64,000 nt of DNA from Candidatus Latescibacterota bacterium (GTDB taxonomy: Bacteria > Latescibacterota > UBA2968 > UBA8231), in assembly GCA_016187725.1 (NCBI GenBank), contig JACPJE010000122.1:1-64000 (forward strand). The letters are read 5' to 3'. The position numbers were made by a program, and so were the translations under genes. Below, piece by piece: positions 16,630-36,843 of this stretch. The notes beneath the pieces were generated by a model, which was not told the DNA's origin, ran no database searches, and worked only from the letters and a program-made list of their open reading frames with translations. Each line of letters begins with the position of its first letter. The stretch's first letter is position 1.

Positions 16630-16818
16630 ATGTGGGAAAAGATCAATACCTTTGCCAGAGATGTCCGCAGTGAATTCGCAAAGATCAGTTGGCCCACACG
16701 CGAAGAGTTGGTCAATTCTACCAGTGTGGTACTGGTGTTTTCCGCTGCCTTTGCCGTATTCATCGGGGTCTTCGATCTCTTGATCACTTTCATCTGGGAT
16801 AAGTTCCTCTTCCATTGA
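16630..16818 (+). CDS. secE: Preprotein translocase subunit SecE
   Basis: 62 residues from the ATG at 16630 (a GTG one codon earlier is possible). The short one-helix form of SecE: amphipathic N-terminus with VRSEFAKISWPTREELVNST, the family hallmark, then one membrane segment (about 32-56). It clamps SecY, encoded at 40535. Confidence 0.95.
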   Translation: MWEKINTFARDVRSEFAKISWPTREELVNSTSVVLVFSAAFAVFIGVFDLLITFIWDKFLFH

Positions 16819-16917
16819 TCCAGGGAGCAGTCGGACTATTGGAGCCTGTAGCGGCGTCTTTGATGCCTGCCTTCGCCATTTGGCCTTTTCGGCAGCGGGC
16901 TCTCGGGTGCGAGGTCT

Positions 16918-17466
16918 ATGGCTAAGTTTTGGTATGCTCTGCACACCTACTCTGGGCACGAAAACAAGGTCAAGACTTATATCGAATCCCTGATTGAGTC
17001 TGCGGCGGCCCACGGTGCCATTTCCAGAGTGGTGGTGCCTACCGAGGAAGTGGTGGAGATGCGGGGGGGCAAGAAAACCGTATCCAAGAAGAGGTTTCTG
17101 CCCAGCTACGTCCTGATCGAGATGGAGATGACCAAGGACGCCTGGCACTTGGTCACCAATATCCCGGGGGTTACCAATTTCGTCGGTCCCGCCAAGAAAC
17201 CCCAAGCCCTCACCACAGAAGAAATAGACCAGATCCTCGGGCACATCGACCGCCGCAAGTCGCCCGAAGTGGCGGATATCCCCTATGTGGTGGGCGACCA
17301 GGTAAAGGTCAATGACGGCGCTTTCAAGGATTTTATCGGCACGGTCCAGGAGGTGCTGTCCGAGAAACGCCGGGTGAAGATCATGGTGAGCATTTTCGGG
17401 CGCGGCACCCCAGTGGAACTGGATGTCCTCCAGGTGGCTTTGGCAGACGAGAAAAACAAGGGCTGA
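16918..17466 (+). CDS. nusG: Transcription termination/antitermination factor NusG
   Basis: 182 residues, the normal length. NGN domain begins with WYALHTYSGHENKV and contains KRFLPSYVLIEM; the C-terminal KOW domain reads VGDQVKVNDGAFKDFIGTV. It binds the polymerase clamp and links it to Rho or to ribosomal S10. The 99-base gap after secE shows no clear signal. Confidence 0.97.
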   Translation: MAKFWYALHTYSGHENKVKTYIESLIESAAAHGAISRVVVPTEEVVEMRGGKKTVSKKRFLPSYVLIEMEMTKDAWHLVTNIPGVTNFVGPAKKPQALTTEEIDQILGHIDRRKSPEVADIPYVVGDQVKVNDGAFKDFIGTVQEVLSEKRRVKIMVSIFGRGTPVELDVLQVALADEKNKG

Positions 17467-17485
17467 GTGAGAAGAGCGAGCAATT

Positions 17486-17911
17486 ATGGCCAAGAAAGAA
17501 GTCGCCAGCATCAAGCTTCAGATCCCCGCAGGAGCAGCGAACCCCACCCCGCCAGTGGGTCCGGCTCTGGGCCAGCATGGCGTCAACATCATGGAGTTCT
17601 GCAAGGCCTTCAATACTTCCACCCAGGACAAGCAGGGACTGATCATTCCGGTGGTCATCACCGTTTACGCCGATCGGAGTTTCACCTTCATCACCAAGAC
17701 CCCGCCGGCTGCGGTCCTCTTGCAGCGGGCGGCCGGTGTCCCCAAGGGGTCCAGCGTGCCCAACCGCGACAAGGTGGGCAGTGTCACCCAGGCGCAGGTG
17801 CGCGAAATCGCCGAATTGAAGATGCCCGACCTGAATGCGGCTTCCGTAGAAGCGGCAATGTCAATGGTCATGGGCACGGCCCGGAGCATGGGCCTGAGAG
17901 TCGAAGGTTAG
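17486..17911 (+). CDS. rplK: Large-subunit ribosomal protein L11
   Basis: 141 residues. The N-terminal domain carries [18 protein letters not shown], the factor-binding and thiostrepton-site signature. The C-terminal rRNA-binding domain includes [13 protein letters not shown] and ends [15 protein letters not shown]. Starts 19 bases after nusG and is followed closely by rplA, the usual pair in which L1 represses translation. Confidence 0.97.
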   Translation: MAKKEVASIKLQIPAGAANPTPPVGPALGQHGVNIMEFCKAFNTSTQDKQGLIIPVVITVYADRSFTFITKTPPAAVLLQRAAGVPKGSSVPNRDKVGSVTQAQVREIAELKMPDLNAASVEAAMSMVMGTARSMGLRVEG

Positions 17912-17926
17912 GAGGGGAGAAGCGCA

Positions 17927-18625
17927 ATGGCCATCAGAGGAAAGAAATACAGGCAGGCCGCAGAACACATCGACAGCCGCAAGTTCTATTCCTGGGAAGG
18001 GGCGGTCAAACTGCTGAAGGACACCCCGAAGCGCAAATTCGACGAAACCGTCGAATTGTCCTTCCACCTGGGCATCGACGGGCGCCAGGCCGACCAGGCC
18101 TTGCGCGGGACGGTGATGCTGCCCCACGGGACCGGCAAGACGATGCGGATCGTGGTCATCACCCAGGGCGAACTCGTGAAGGAGGCCCAGGATGCCGGCG
18201 CCGACGAGGTGGGCGGCGCTGATTTGGTCGACAAGATCCAGAAGGGCTGGCTGGACTTCGACATGGTCATCGCCTCTCCGGACATGATGGGGCAGGTGGG
18301 CAAACTGGGGCGTATCCTGGGACCTCGCGGCTTGATGCCCAACCCCAAGACCGGCACGGTCACCCGCGAAGTCGGGCGGGCGGTGAGGGAGGCCAAGGCA
18401 GGGCGCATCGAGTTCCGCGCCGACGCCAAATCGGGAAACAACGCCCAGGCGCCCATCGGCAAACTCTCCTTCAGCGAAGAGGCCATCATCGAAAACGCCA
18501 AGGCCTTCACCGAGGCGATCATGCGGGCCAAGCCGGCCTCTGCCAAGGGGCACTACATCCGCAAGTTGGTCATCTCTTCGACCATGGGACCAGGGGTGCG
18601 CATCGACCCGGCGCTGGTCAGTTGA
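17927..18625 (+). CDS. rplA: Large-subunit ribosomal protein L1
   Basis: 232 residues. Contains the L1 fold with FHLGIDGRQADQALRGTV, the GPRGLMPNPKTGTV signature and the ending SSTMGPGVRIDP. It forms the mobile L1 stalk that moves E-site tRNA and typically represses the rplKA mRNA. Confidence 0.97.
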   Translation: MAIRGKKYRQAAEHIDSRKFYSWEGAVKLLKDTPKRKFDETVELSFHLGIDGRQADQALRGTVMLPHGTGKTMRIVVITQGELVKEAQDAGADEVGGADLVDKIQKGWLDFDMVIASPDMMGQVGKLGRILGPRGLMPNPKTGTVTREVGRAVREAKAGRIEFRADAKSGNNAQAPIGKLSFSEEAIIENAKAFTEAIMRAKPASAKGHYIRKLVISSTMGPGVRIDPALVS

Positions 18626-18670
18626 GCGTCTGCCTCAGGGAATGAGTTCAGCACAGGGGATACCTCGCAA

Positions 18671-19195
18671 ATGCCCACTGCAGAGAAGGTAGCAAAGGTA
18701 AATGAGTTGACCCAGAAGATGGCGGGATCAACAGCCATCTTCCTGGCGGATTTCACCGGCCTCGACGTGGCTTCGGTCACCGACCTGCGCAGCCAGCTGC
18801 GCAAGGCATCGGTCGAATACGAGGTGGTCAAGAACCGCCTGGCCAAACGCGCGGCCCAGGAGGCCGGTATCGCCGGTCTGGAACAGTATTTCGTCGGTCC
18901 CACGGCCATCGCTTTTGCCAAGGACGATCCGGTAGCGCCGGCGAAGATCTTGCAGAAGTTCATCGATACCGGCGGCAAGATCGCTATCAAGAGCGGCCTG
19001 GTCGACGGCCAGGTCATCTCCTCCGAGCAAATCAAAGCACTCGCTTCCCTGCCCTCCCGCGAACAGCTCCTCGCCCAAGTGGTGAGAGCTGCCCAGGGAC
19101 CCCTCTACGGCCTCTCTGGAGTCCTGACGGGTCTGTTGCGCAACCTCGTCGGAGTCATCGCCGCTATCGAGAAGAAGCAGGGCGAGGGCGCCTGA
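18671..19195 (+). CDS. rplJ: Large-subunit ribosomal protein L10
   Basis: 174 residues. N-terminal rRNA-binding part has FLADFTGLDVASVTDLRSQL and VKNRLAKRA; the C-terminal helix anchors L7/L12 dimers. Only 45 bases separate it from rplA, so an extended L10 leader as in E. coli is not visible. Confidence 0.96.
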   Translation: MPTAEKVAKVNELTQKMAGSTAIFLADFTGLDVASVTDLRSQLRKASVEYEVVKNRLAKRAAQEAGIAGLEQYFVGPTAIAFAKDDPVAPAKILQKFIDTGGKIAIKSGLVDGQVISSEQIKALASLPSREQLLAQVVRAAQGPLYGLSGVLTGLLRNLVGVIAAIEKKQGEGA

Positions 19196-19244
19196 TCGAC
19201 CGGTCACAAATGATCCTACACTTCATTAATGGAGGTTTTGCGAG

Positions 19245-19640
19245 ATGAGTGAAGAATCGACTCCCAGCGCCAAAGTCGCCGGGATCATCGAGGCGATCAG
19301 CGGCCTCACCGTGCTCGAGCTGGCTGAGCTGGTCAAGGCCCTGGAGACCAAGTTCGGCGTTTCCGCCGCCGCGCCGATGATGATGGTCGGGGCTGCCCCG
19401 GCCGCCGCTGCTGAAGCTGCCCCGGTGAAGGATACCTTCGACGTGATCCTGACCAGCGCCGGCGAAAAGAAGATCCAGGTGATCAAGGTGGTGCGCGAAA
19501 TCACCAATCTGGGCCTCAAGGAAGCCAAGGCCCTGGTGGACGAAGCGCCCAAGCCGATCAAGGAAGGAGTCTCGAAGCAGGAAGCCGATGATATTCAGGC
19601 CCGCATGACCGAGGTCGGCGCCATCATAGAGATCAAGTAA
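19245..19640 (+). CDS. rplL: Large-subunit ribosomal protein L7/L12
   Basis: 131 residues. N-terminal dimerisation part (about 1-38), alanine-rich hinge (about 44-68) and the factor-binding C-terminal domain with [19 protein letters not shown]. Ribosome site GGAGG lies before the ATG. The long hairpin at 19678-19738 follows directly. Confidence 0.97.
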   Translation: MSEESTPSAKVAGIIEAISGLTVLELAELVKALETKFGVSAAAPMMMVGAAPAAAAEAAPVKDTFDVILTSAGEKKIQVIKVVREITNLGLKEAKALVDEAPKPIKEGVSKQEADDIQARMTEVGAIIEIK

Positions 19641-19677
19641 GGCGTCGCTCCATTATCGATCTCGCACGCGCCATTCG

Positions 19678-19738
19678 AAAGCTCATGGAAGGGCTGGCCC
19701 TCTGCCTTTTGCAGACGGCCAGTGCTCCATGAGCTTTT
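19678..19738 (+). terminator. Long hairpin between rplL and rpoB (probable attenuator or processing site)
   Basis: Outer arms are a perfect 12-base inverted repeat (19678-19689 with 19726-19737). After a small internal loop, CTGGCC pairs with GGCCAG, and after one C/C mismatch TCTGC pairs with GCAGA around a CTTTT loop: 23 pairs in all. Only four T residues follow, interrupted by GG, so termination should be partial. In E. coli this gap holds an attenuator and an RNase III site that set rpoBC below rplL levels; the same role is likely here. Confidence 0.7.
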
Positions 19739-19769
19739 GGCTTAAACTTGCAAAGAAGGAGCCCGGGGC

Positions 19770-23558
<3,789 letters not shown>

Positions 23559-23600
23559 TTTCGGAACGAACCTTCGCCCAATCGCCAAAGGGGGTCTGCA

Positions 23601-27686
<4,086 letters not shown>

Positions 27687-27763
27687 CGGATGGAAAATCC
27701 ATACTTATATTTTGAGTTTACCGCTACTTTCGCCTGAACCTCTGAACCGGGAGAGCACGATTC

Positions 27764-28150
27764 TTGCCGACGATCAGCCAGTTGGTCCGCAAAGGGCGCA
27801 TCCAGTTCAAAAAGAAAACCGACGCGCCGGCGCTCCAGGGATGCCCCCAGCGCCGCGGGGTGTGCACCAGGGTCTTCACCTCCACCCCCAAAAAGCCCAA
27901 CTCCGCCCTGCGCAAGATGGCCCGGGTGCGCCTGACCACCGGCCAGGAGGTCACGGCTTATATCCCCGGAGAAGGCAACAACCTGCAGGAGCACTCCATC
28001 GTCCTGGTCCGCGGCGGGCGCGTCAAGGACTGCCCGGGTGTCCGGTACCACATAATTCGCGGGGTGCTCGACACCAGCGGGGTGGCTGAGCGCAAGCAGG
28101 GCCGCTCCAAGTACGGCGCCAGAAGGCCCGACAAGAAAGACAAAAAATAG
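27764..28150 (+). CDS. rpsL: Small-subunit ribosomal protein S12
   Basis: 128 residues. The start is TTG at 27764: the protein then begins [12 protein letters not shown], the expected S12 N-terminus, with GGGAGAG upstream. Decoding-site loops [11 protein letters not shown] and [14 protein letters not shown] are present, with the lysines linked to streptomycin sensitivity unchanged. First gene of the str-type group. Confidence 0.97.
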   Translation: MPTISQLVRKGRIQFKKKTDAPALQGCPQRRGVCTRVFTSTPKKPNSALRKMARVRLTTGQEVTAYIPGEGNNLQEHSIVLVRGGRVKDCPGVRYHIIRGVLDTSGVAERKQGRSKYGARRPDKKDKK

Positions 28151-28171
28151 CCCAGGGGAATGACAGCATAA

Positions 28172-28642
28172 ATGTCGCGCCGCAGACGGATTACCAAAAA
28201 GCAGATCCTGCCGGATCCCAAGTTCAACAATGTGCTGGCCTCCCGCTTCATGAACTGCCTCATGAAGCAGGGCAAGAAGAGCGTGGCCGAGCACATCTTC
28301 TACCACGCGGTGGATCTGATCGGCCAGCGTACCGGCCAGCCGGGCATCGAGGTTTTCCAGGTGGCGGTGGAGAAGGTCAAGCCCATGGTCATGGTGCGTT
28401 CCCGGCGCGTGGGCGGTGCCACCTACCAGGTACCGTTGGAGGTCCGCCCCGAAGAGCGCACCTCCCGCTCCATCAAGTGGCTCATCCGCTTTGCGCGCGA
28501 GCGCTCCGAGCGGACCATGGCAGAGAGACTGGCCAATGAATTGATCGCCGCCTCCAAGGGCGAAGGGGGCGCTATTCGCCAGCGCGACGATGTCCACCGC
28601 ATGGCCGAGGCGAACAAGGCTTTTGCCCATTATCGGTTCTGA
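28172..28642 (+). CDS. rpsG: Small-subunit ribosomal protein S7
   Basis: 156 residues, standard length. Contains KFMNCLM-type helix (here SRFMNCLMKQGKKSVAEHI), GGATYQVPLEVRPEER and the ending MAEANKAFAHYRF. Primary binder of the 16S 3' major domain and usual translational repressor of the str operon. Confidence 0.97.
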   Translation: MSRRRRITKKQILPDPKFNNVLASRFMNCLMKQGKKSVAEHIFYHAVDLIGQRTGQPGIEVFQVAVEKVKPMVMVRSRRVGGATYQVPLEVRPEERTSRSIKWLIRFARERSERTMAERLANELIAASKGEGGAIRQRDDVHRMAEANKAFAHYRF

Positions 28643-28648
28643 GAGAAA

Positions 28649-30742
28649 ATGGCACGCGAACACGACCTGAGCGTCACCCGCAACATCGGCATTGCCGCGC
28701 ACATCGACGCCGGCAAGACCACCACCACCGAGCGCATCCTGTTCTACACCGGGCGCGTCCATCGCATGGGCGAAGTCCACGAGGGCAACACCACGATGGA
28801 CTGGATGGAGCAGGAGCGCGAACGGGGCATTACCATCACCTCGGCCGCCACGGCCTGCGAATGGCGCGACCACCGGATCAACATCATCGACACCCCGGGG
28901 CACGTCGATTTTACCGCCGAGGTGGAGCGTTCCCTGCGGGTGCTGGACGGGGCCATCGGGGTCTTCTGTGCGGTGGGAGGGGTCGAGCCTCAGTCGGAGA
29001 CGGTCTGGCGCCAGGCCAACCGCTACAGCGTGCCGCGCATCGCCTTTGTCAACAAGATGGATCGCAACGGGGCCGACTTCTACCGGGTCCTGGCCATGCT
29101 CACCGAGCGCCTGGGCAGCAATTTTGTGCCGGTCCACCTGCCCATCGGCACCGGCGAAACCTTCACCGGGATCATCGACCTCATCACCATGAAGGCCATC
29201 ACCTACGAGGAAGGTTCGCAGGGGTCGAAGTTCTTCGAGACAGATATTCCCGCGGATCTGCTGGAGAACGCCCTTCACTACCGGGAGAAGATGCTCGAGG
29301 CGGTGGCTGACTTCGACGACCACCTGCTCGGGAAATTCCTCGAGGGCGAGGAGATCAGCCCAGTCGAGATCCGGACGGCCCTGCGCCAGGCCACCGTGGC
29401 CATGAAGGCCGTGCCGGTCACCTGCGGTAGCGCCTTCCGCCACAAAGGCGTCCAACACTTGCTGGATGCAGTGGTCGATTTTCTGCCTTCTCCTCTGGAC
29501 ATCGGCCAGGTCCAGGGCACCTTGCCCAACTCCGAAGAGGAAGTGGTGCGCCAGGCCAGAGACGAAGAACCCTTTGCCGGCCTGGCCTTCAAGGTCATGA
29601 CCGACCCCTTCGTGGGCCGCCTGACCTTTGTGCGAGTCTATTCCGGCCAGCTCCAGGCCGGTTCTTATGTGTACAACGCCACCTCGGGCAGGCGGGAGCG
29701 GATCTCGCGCTTGCTGGAGATGCACGCCAACAACCGCACCGAGCGCAAGGAGGTCTGGGCCGGCGACATCGTCGCGGTGGTCGGCCTCAAGAGCACCACC
29801 ACCGGCGATACCCTCTGCGACGAAAAGGCGCCCATCATCCTGGAGCGCATCGAGTTCGCCAAGCCCGTGGTGCACGTGGCCATCGAGCCCAAGACCCGCG
29901 CCGACCAGGAGCAGCTCCACATCGCCCTGGCCAAGCTCAGCGAGGAAGACCCCACCTTCCTGGTCAGGGTAGACGCCGAGACCGGGCAGACGGTGATGTC
30001 GGGCATGGGCGAGCTGCACCTCGAAATCCTCATCGACCGCCTCTTCCGCGAGTTCAAGGTCGAAGCCAATGTGGGCCGGCCCCAGGTGGCCTACAAGGAA
30101 GGTCTGCGCAACAAGGTGGAGGCTACCGGGCGCTTCGTGCGTCAGTCGGGCGGCCGGGGCCAGTACGGGCACGTGGAGATCGAGATGGAGCCGGGCGAGC
30201 CGGGAACGGGCCTGGTCTTCGAGTCCAAGCTCGTCGGCGGCTCCATCCCCAGGGAATATGTCAACCCGGTGCGCCAGGGCATCCAGGAAGCCATGCTCAA
30301 CGGGCCGGTGGCCGGTTATCCCATCGAGGACGTCAAGGTCAGCCTGCTGGACGGTTCCTACCACGAGGTGGACTCTTCGGAAATGGCCTTCAAGGTCGCG
30401 GGCTCCATGGCCTTCAAGGCGGGCGCACTGAAGGCCAAGCCCTTCCTGATGGAACCGATCATGGAACTGGAAGTAGTGGTCCCCGAGCAGTACCTGGGCG
30501 ATGTGATCGGCGATCTCAATTCCCATCGCGGCGACGTTTCGGGCATCAATCCCCGTTCAGATGCCCAGGTGATCAGCGCCCTGATTCCGCTGAGCGAGAC
30601 CTTCGGTTACGCCACCCGCCTGCGCTCGCTGACCCAGGGGCGGGCGGTGTTCACCCTGCAATTCTCCAAGTACCGCGAGGTTCCCAGGCAGATCACCGAC
30701 GAAATCGTCGCCAAGGCCCAGGGCAAAGACACGAAAAAATAA
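28649..30742 (+). CDS. fusA: Elongation factor G
   Basis: 697 residues. GTPase motifs: G1 AHIDAGKT, G2 RGITI, G3 DTPGHVDF, G4 NKMD, G5 GSA. Domain IV has [19 protein letters not shown] and the C-terminus ends in the typical [12 protein letters not shown]. Catalyses translocation. Starts seven bases after rpsG. Confidence 0.98.
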   Translation: MAREHDLSVTRNIGIAAHIDAGKTTTTERILFYTGRVHRMGEVHEGNTTMDWMEQERERGITITSAATACEWRDHRINIIDTPGHVDFTAEVERSLRVLDGAIGVFCAVGGVEPQSETVWRQANRYSVPRIAFVNKMDRNGADFYRVLAMLTERLGSNFVPVHLPIGTGETFTGIIDLITMKAITYEEGSQGSKFFETDIPADLLENALHYREKMLEAVADFDDHLLGKFLEGEEISPVEIRTALRQATVAMKAVPVTCGSAFRHKGVQHLLDAVVDFLPSPLDIGQVQGTLPNSEEEVVRQARDEEPFAGLAFKVMTDPFVGRLTFVRVYSGQLQAGSYVYNATSGRRERISRLLEMHANNRTERKEVWAGDIVAVVGLKSTTTGDTLCDEKAPIILERIEFAKPVVHVAIEPKTRADQEQLHIALAKLSEEDPTFLVRVDAETGQTVMSGMGELHLEILIDRLFREFKVEANVGRPQVAYKEGLRNKVEATGRFVRQSGGRGQYGHVEIEMEPGEPGTGLVFESKLVGGSIPREYVNPVRQGIQEAMLNGPVAGYPIEDVKVSLLDGSYHEVDSSEMAFKVAGSMAFKAGALKAKPFLMEPIMELEVVVPEQYLGDVIGDLNSHRGDVSGINPRSDAQVISALIPLSETFGYATRLRSLTQGRAVFTLQFSKYREVPRQITDEIVAKAQGKDTKK

Positions 30743-30774
30743 ATTGTTATAAAGCAAGGAAGAGAGGGAGAGAT

Positions 30775-31968
<1,194 letters not shown>

Positions 31969-31988
31969 GTCGAGCGGGGAGGCCGCCA

Positions 31989-32297
31989 GTGGCAGTCGGG
32001 AGAATACGCATACGCCTCAAGGCATACGATCACGCGGCGCTGGATCGTTCGGTGGACGAGATCGTGCAGACGGTGAAACGGAGTGGCGCCAGGGTCGCCG
32101 GCCCGGTGCCCCTGCCCACGGACCGCACCGTCTACACCGTCCTGCGTTCGCCGCATGTGGACAAGAAGTCGCGGGAACAGTTTGAGACCCGGGTCCACAA
32201 GCGGCTCATAGACATCTACGATTCCACCCCGCAGACGGTGGACTCCCTGATGAAGCTCGACTTGCCGGCGGGCATCGGCATCGACATCAAGGTCTGA
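31989..32297 (+). CDS. rpsJ: Small-subunit ribosomal protein S10
   Basis: 102 residues from a GTG at 31989 with GGGGAGG upstream. [39 protein letters not shown] and [19 protein letters not shown] are typical. Also NusE, the NusG partner. rplD follows after 36 bases, so rplC is absent from its usual place. Confidence 0.97.
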   Translation: MAVGRIRIRLKAYDHAALDRSVDEIVQTVKRSGARVAGPVPLPTDRTVYTVLRSPHVDKKSREQFETRVHKRLIDIYDSTPQTVDSLMKLDLPAGIGIDIKV

Positions 32298-32333
32298 CAG
32301 CAGCGCCAAACTTTTCAGGAAAAGGATGCAGTC

Positions 32334-32972
32334 GTGCAGGTCGAAGTGCTGAGTTCAGCGGGCAAGGGCGAGGGGACAGTGGAGTTGCCTTCCCATCTCT
32401 TCGAGGCCGAGGTTTCCGAATACGCCCTTTACCGGGCGGTGGTGGCCTACGAGGCCAACCAGCGCCAGGGCACGGCGGCGGTCAAAACCCGCGCCGAGGT
32501 GAGCCGCACCAGCAAGAAGCACCACCGGCAGAAGGGCACTGGCCAAGCCCGTCTGGGCTCCCTCAAGTCCCCGGCGGTCAAGGGTGGCGGCGTGGCTTTC
32601 GGGCCCGTTCCCCGCTCCTACCGGACGCGGATGCCCAAGGGGCTCAAGCAGCGGGCCTTTTCTTCGGCCCTCTCGCTGAAGGGGCGGGACGGGCTGGTCA
32701 AGGTGGTCGCCGATTTCGAGCTGTCGGCTCCCAGCACCAAGTCCTTCAAGGCGGTCATCGACGCCTGCGGCCTGGGCGGCCAACGCCTGCTTTTCGTGAC
32801 CTCGGAAAGCACCCCCGTGCTCCTCAAGTCGGGGCGCAACTTGCCCGGAGTCGAGATCCAGCCGGTCGGCACCTTGTGCACCTACGACATCCTGAAAGCC
32901 GACGCCGTGCTGTTCACCCGCCAGGCGCTGGGCAAGCTCCCCCAGATCTTTGCCGGTCCTGACAAGGAGTGA
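32334..32972 (+). CDS. rplD: Large-subunit ribosomal protein L4
   Basis: 212 residues from a GTG at 32334, eight bases after AGGAAAAGGA. The extended loop is clear: QGTAAVKTRAEVS, then KHHRQKGTGQARLGSLKSP and GGGVAFGPVPRSY. Lines the peptide exit tunnel with L22. Its direct position behind rpsJ is unusual. Confidence 0.96.
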   Translation: MQVEVLSSAGKGEGTVELPSHLFEAEVSEYALYRAVVAYEANQRQGTAAVKTRAEVSRTSKKHHRQKGTGQARLGSLKSPAVKGGGVAFGPVPRSYRTRMPKGLKQRAFSSALSLKGRDGLVKVVADFELSAPSTKSFKAVIDACGLGGQRLLFVTSESTPVLLKSGRNLPGVEIQPVGTLCTYDILKADAVLFTRQALGKLPQIFAGPDKE

Positions 32973-32979
32973 GACGCGC

Positions 32980-33270
32980 GTGAACCAGGCTTATACCATC
33001 CTCAAGCGCCCCATCCTCACCGAGAAGGCCACGGCGGCACGGGAAGCGGCCAATACCTATACCTTTCGGGTGGCTGCCGGCGCCACCAAGGTGCAGATCC
33101 GCCAGGCGGTCGAATCCATCTTCAGCGTGCAGGTGAAATCGGTGCGCACGGTGAACGTGCCTTCCAGGCCCAAGCGCCAGGGCGCCTTCCAGGGACGCCG
33201 GTCTGGATGGAAGAAGGCTTATGTGTCACTGAAGACTGGCGAGTCCATCGCCCTGATCGAAAACATCTAG
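32980..33270 (+). CDS. rplW: Large-subunit ribosomal protein L23
   Basis: 96 residues from a GTG at 32980, eight bases after the rplD stop; an upstream ATG in this frame lies inside rplD and adds non-conserved residues. [12 protein letters not shown], the tunnel-exit loop, and [17 protein letters not shown] are typical. Docking site for trigger factor and SRP. Confidence 0.95.
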   Translation: MNQAYTILKRPILTEKATAAREAANTYTFRVAAGATKVQIRQAVESIFSVQVKSVRTVNVPSRPKRQGAFQGRRSGWKKAYVSLKTGESIALIENI

Positions 33271-33289
33271 CCCGAGGCCTAGCTGCACG

Positions 33290-34120
<831 letters not shown>

Positions 34121-34134
34121 GGAGCATTCGATTC

Positions 34135-34425
34135 ATGCCCAGATCGGTCAAGAAGGGACCTTTCATCGACGCCAGCCTGGCCAGAAAGGTCGAGGCGCTC
34201 AATCGGGGCGGCGACAAGCGGGTGGTCAAGACCTGGTCGCGGCGCTCCACCATCACCCCCGATTTTGTCGGCCACACCCTGGCAGTGCACAACGGCAACA
34301 AGTTCATTCCGGTCTACATCACCGAGAACATGGTGGGCCACAAACTGGGGGAGTTTGCCCCGACGCGGACCTTTCGCGGCCACAGCGGCAGACTGACTGA
34401 GCGCTCCAGCACCGTCAAGAAATAA
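34135..34425 (+). CDS. rpsS: Small-subunit ribosomal protein S19
   Basis: 96 residues. Begins [15 protein letters not shown] and contains [20 protein letters not shown] and [16 protein letters not shown], the full S19 signature. Sits in the 30S head; binds with S13. Confidence 0.97.
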   Translation: MPRSVKKGPFIDASLARKVEALNRGGDKRVVKTWSRRSTITPDFVGHTLAVHNGNKFIPVYITENMVGHKLGEFAPTRTFRGHSGRLTERSSTVKK

Positions 34426-34444
34426 GTCGATCAGGGCTGATGAC

Positions 34445-34783
34445 ATGGAAACCAGAGCGATAGCCAGGAATATCGGCGTGCCGGCCACCAAGGTGCGCCA
34501 GATCATCGACCTGATCCGCGGCAAGCCGGTCGCAGAGGCCATGACCATTCTGAGTTTCTCCTCCAGACACGTGGCCAAGATCATCGAGAAAACCCTGCGT
34601 TCGGCCATTGCCAACGCCGCCAACCAGGACGTCGAGAATCCGGTGGATCCCGAGGAGCTGGTGGTCAAGAGGATATTTGCCGATGAAGGGCGGGATCTGA
34701 AGCGCATCCGGCCGCGGGCGCGCGGCTCGGCAGATCGGATCAAGAAACGCCAGAGCCACCTCACGGTGGTGGTGGGCGACTGA
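34445..34783 (+). CDS. rplV: Large-subunit ribosomal protein L22
   Basis: 112 residues. [20 protein letters not shown] at the start and the beta-hairpin region [20 protein letters not shown] that reaches into the exit tunnel (the macrolide-resistance loop). A 74-base gap follows before rpsC. Confidence 0.96.
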   Translation: METRAIARNIGVPATKVRQIIDLIRGKPVAEAMTILSFSSRHVAKIIEKTLRSAIANAANQDVENPVDPEELVVKRIFADEGRDLKRIRPRARGSADRIKKRQSHLTVVVGD

Positions 34784-34857
34784 AACAGCGAGGCGGTCTT
34801 TCCGCTCCACGGGAATTCCCGCCTCTGCAGCCAAACTCATCTTCAGGGAGATTTTTT

Positions 34858-35514
34858 TTGGGCCAAAAGACGCATCCCTATGGCTTCAGGCTCGGCGTGA
34901 TCAAAGGGTGGCGGTCGAACTGGTTCGCCGAGAAGGACTTCGCCGAACTGCTGAAGGAAGATCTGATGCTGCGCCGCTACATCCGGCAGCGCCTGCAGCG
35001 GGCCGGGGTATCGCGCGTCAACATCGAGCGCCATCCCAAGCGGGTGACGATCGAGGTGTTCACCGCCCGCCCAGGAATCGCCATCGGCCGCCGGGGCGCC
35101 GAAGTGGACAAACTGCGGGACGAACTCAAGCAGCTCACCGGCAAGGATGTGTCCCTCAACATTCAGGAGATCAAGAAGCCAGAGCTGGACGCCCAGCTGG
35201 TGGCCGACAATCTGGCCAAGCAGTTGGAGCAGCGGGTGGCTTTCCGCCGCGCCATGAAGAAGGCGGTGGCCTCCTCGATGCGCATGGGCGCCGAGGGCAT
35301 CCGCATCGTCTGTTGCGGCCGGATCGGCGGCGCCGAAATGGCCCGCCGCGAAAAGTCGGAGCCGGCCGGGCGGGTGCCGCTGCACACCCTGCGCGCCGAC
35401 ATCGACTACGCGACCTCCACGGCCTTCACCGTCTCCGGAACCGTCGGGGTCAAGGTGTGGATCTGCCACGGCGAGGTGGTGGACGACCCCACCGCCGCGG
35501 TGCGCGCCTCCTGA
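34858..35514 (+). CDS. rpsC: Small-subunit ribosomal protein S3
   Basis: 218 residues. The start must be TTG at 34858, since the next codons give [17 protein letters not shown], the universal S3 N-terminus; CAGGGAG lies eight bases upstream. KH domain with [15 protein letters not shown]-terminal part with [22 protein letters not shown]. Part of the mRNA entry channel. Confidence 0.97.
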   Translation: MGQKTHPYGFRLGVIKGWRSNWFAEKDFAELLKEDLMLRRYIRQRLQRAGVSRVNIERHPKRVTIEVFTARPGIAIGRRGAEVDKLRDELKQLTGKDVSLNIQEIKKPELDAQLVADNLAKQLEQRVAFRRAMKKAVASSMRMGAEGIRIVCCGRIGGAEMARREKSEPAGRVPLHTLRADIDYATSTAFTVSGTVGVKVWICHGEVVDDPTAAVRAS

Positions 35515-35537
35515 TTATCGCCGAGGAATACTGAGCC

Positions 35538-35950
<413 letters not shown>

Positions 35951-35954
<4 letters not shown>

Positions 35955-36178
35955 AAGTCGCTGAGTTGCGCGAGATGAGTGCCGAGGATCTGCGGCGCAA
36001 GGTCGACGAGTTGCAGGAAGAGCGGTTCAATCTGCGCTTCCAGAAGACCCTGGGCCAGTTGACCAGTCCCATCCGCCTGCGCCAGCTCAGGCGCGACATC
36101 GCGCGGGTCCACACGGTGCTGCGGGAGCGCGGCACCGGCAGCGCTTCAACGCCAAAGACCGAGGGCGACAAGGTTTGA
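35951..36178 (+). CDS. rpmC: Large-subunit ribosomal protein L29
   Basis: 75 residues, two-helix protein. [20 protein letters not shown] and [20 protein letters not shown] then the R-D-IARV-TVLRER end fit the family. It is next to L23 at the tunnel exit. Overlaps rplP by four bases. Confidence 0.95.
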
Positions 36179-36181
36179 GCT

Positions 36182-36445
36182 ATGAGTGAGCACGTCACAG
36201 GCCGGCGCAGCGTCGAAGGTCGGGTTCTCAAGGCCAACAACGAGAAGACGCGGGTCGTCTCCATCGAGCAGTTGATCTCCCATCATCTCTACGGCCGGTT
36301 TCAGAAGCGGACGGTGAAGGTGGTGGCCCACGACGAGCAGAATACCTCAAAGGTGGGCGATCTGGTGCGGTTGCAGGAGTGCCGGCCCATGAGCCGGACC
36401 AAGCGGTGGCGCCTGGTCGCGGTCTTGGAAAAGAGCAGCGAGTGA
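36182..36445 (+). CDS. rpsQ: Small-subunit ribosomal protein S17
   Basis: 87 residues. [33 protein letters not shown] and [18 protein letters not shown] form the OB-fold signature. Starts three bases after rpmC; a primary 16S-binding protein. Confidence 0.95.
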   Translation: MSEHVTGRRSVEGRVLKANNEKTRVVSIEQLISHHLYGRFQKRTVKVVAHDEQNTSKVGDLVRLQECRPMSRTKRWRLVAVLEKSSE

Positions 36446-36464
36446 GCGAGGGCGACAGCCAGTC

Positions 36465-36833
36465 ATGATCAGAGTATACACGATCGTCAACATGGCCGAT
36501 AACGCCGGCGCGCGGCGGGCGCGCTGTATCCGGGTGCTCGGCGGCTCCAAGCGGCGGTACGCAAAGGTGGGGGACCTGATCGTGGTGGCGGTGCACGACG
36601 TGCTGCCCAACGGGCCCCTCAAGGAAGGCCAGGTTGCACGGGCGGTGGTAGTGCGCACCAAGAAGGAGTACCGGCGGCCGGACGGGTCCTATATCCGCTT
36701 CGACGAAAACGCCGCGGTCCTGGTCGACAACAACAACGAGCCCATGGGAACCCGCATCTTCGGGCCGGTGGCGCGCGAACTGCGAGACAAGCAGTTCATG
36801 CGCATCGTCTCCCTGGCTCCCGAAGTGGTCTGA
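36465..36833 (+). CDS. rplN: Large-subunit ribosomal protein L14
   Basis: 122 residues, exact family length. [20 protein letters not shown], the [19 protein letters not shown] segment and [11 protein letters not shown] ending are typical. Sits at the subunit interface with L19. Confidence 0.97.
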   Translation: MIRVYTIVNMADNAGARRARCIRVLGGSKRRYAKVGDLIVVAVHDVLPNGPLKEGQVARAVVVRTKKEYRRPDGSYIRFDENAAVLVDNNNEPMGTRIFGPVARELRDKQFMRIVSLAPEVV

Positions 36834-36843
36834 GAGGGTGCAG

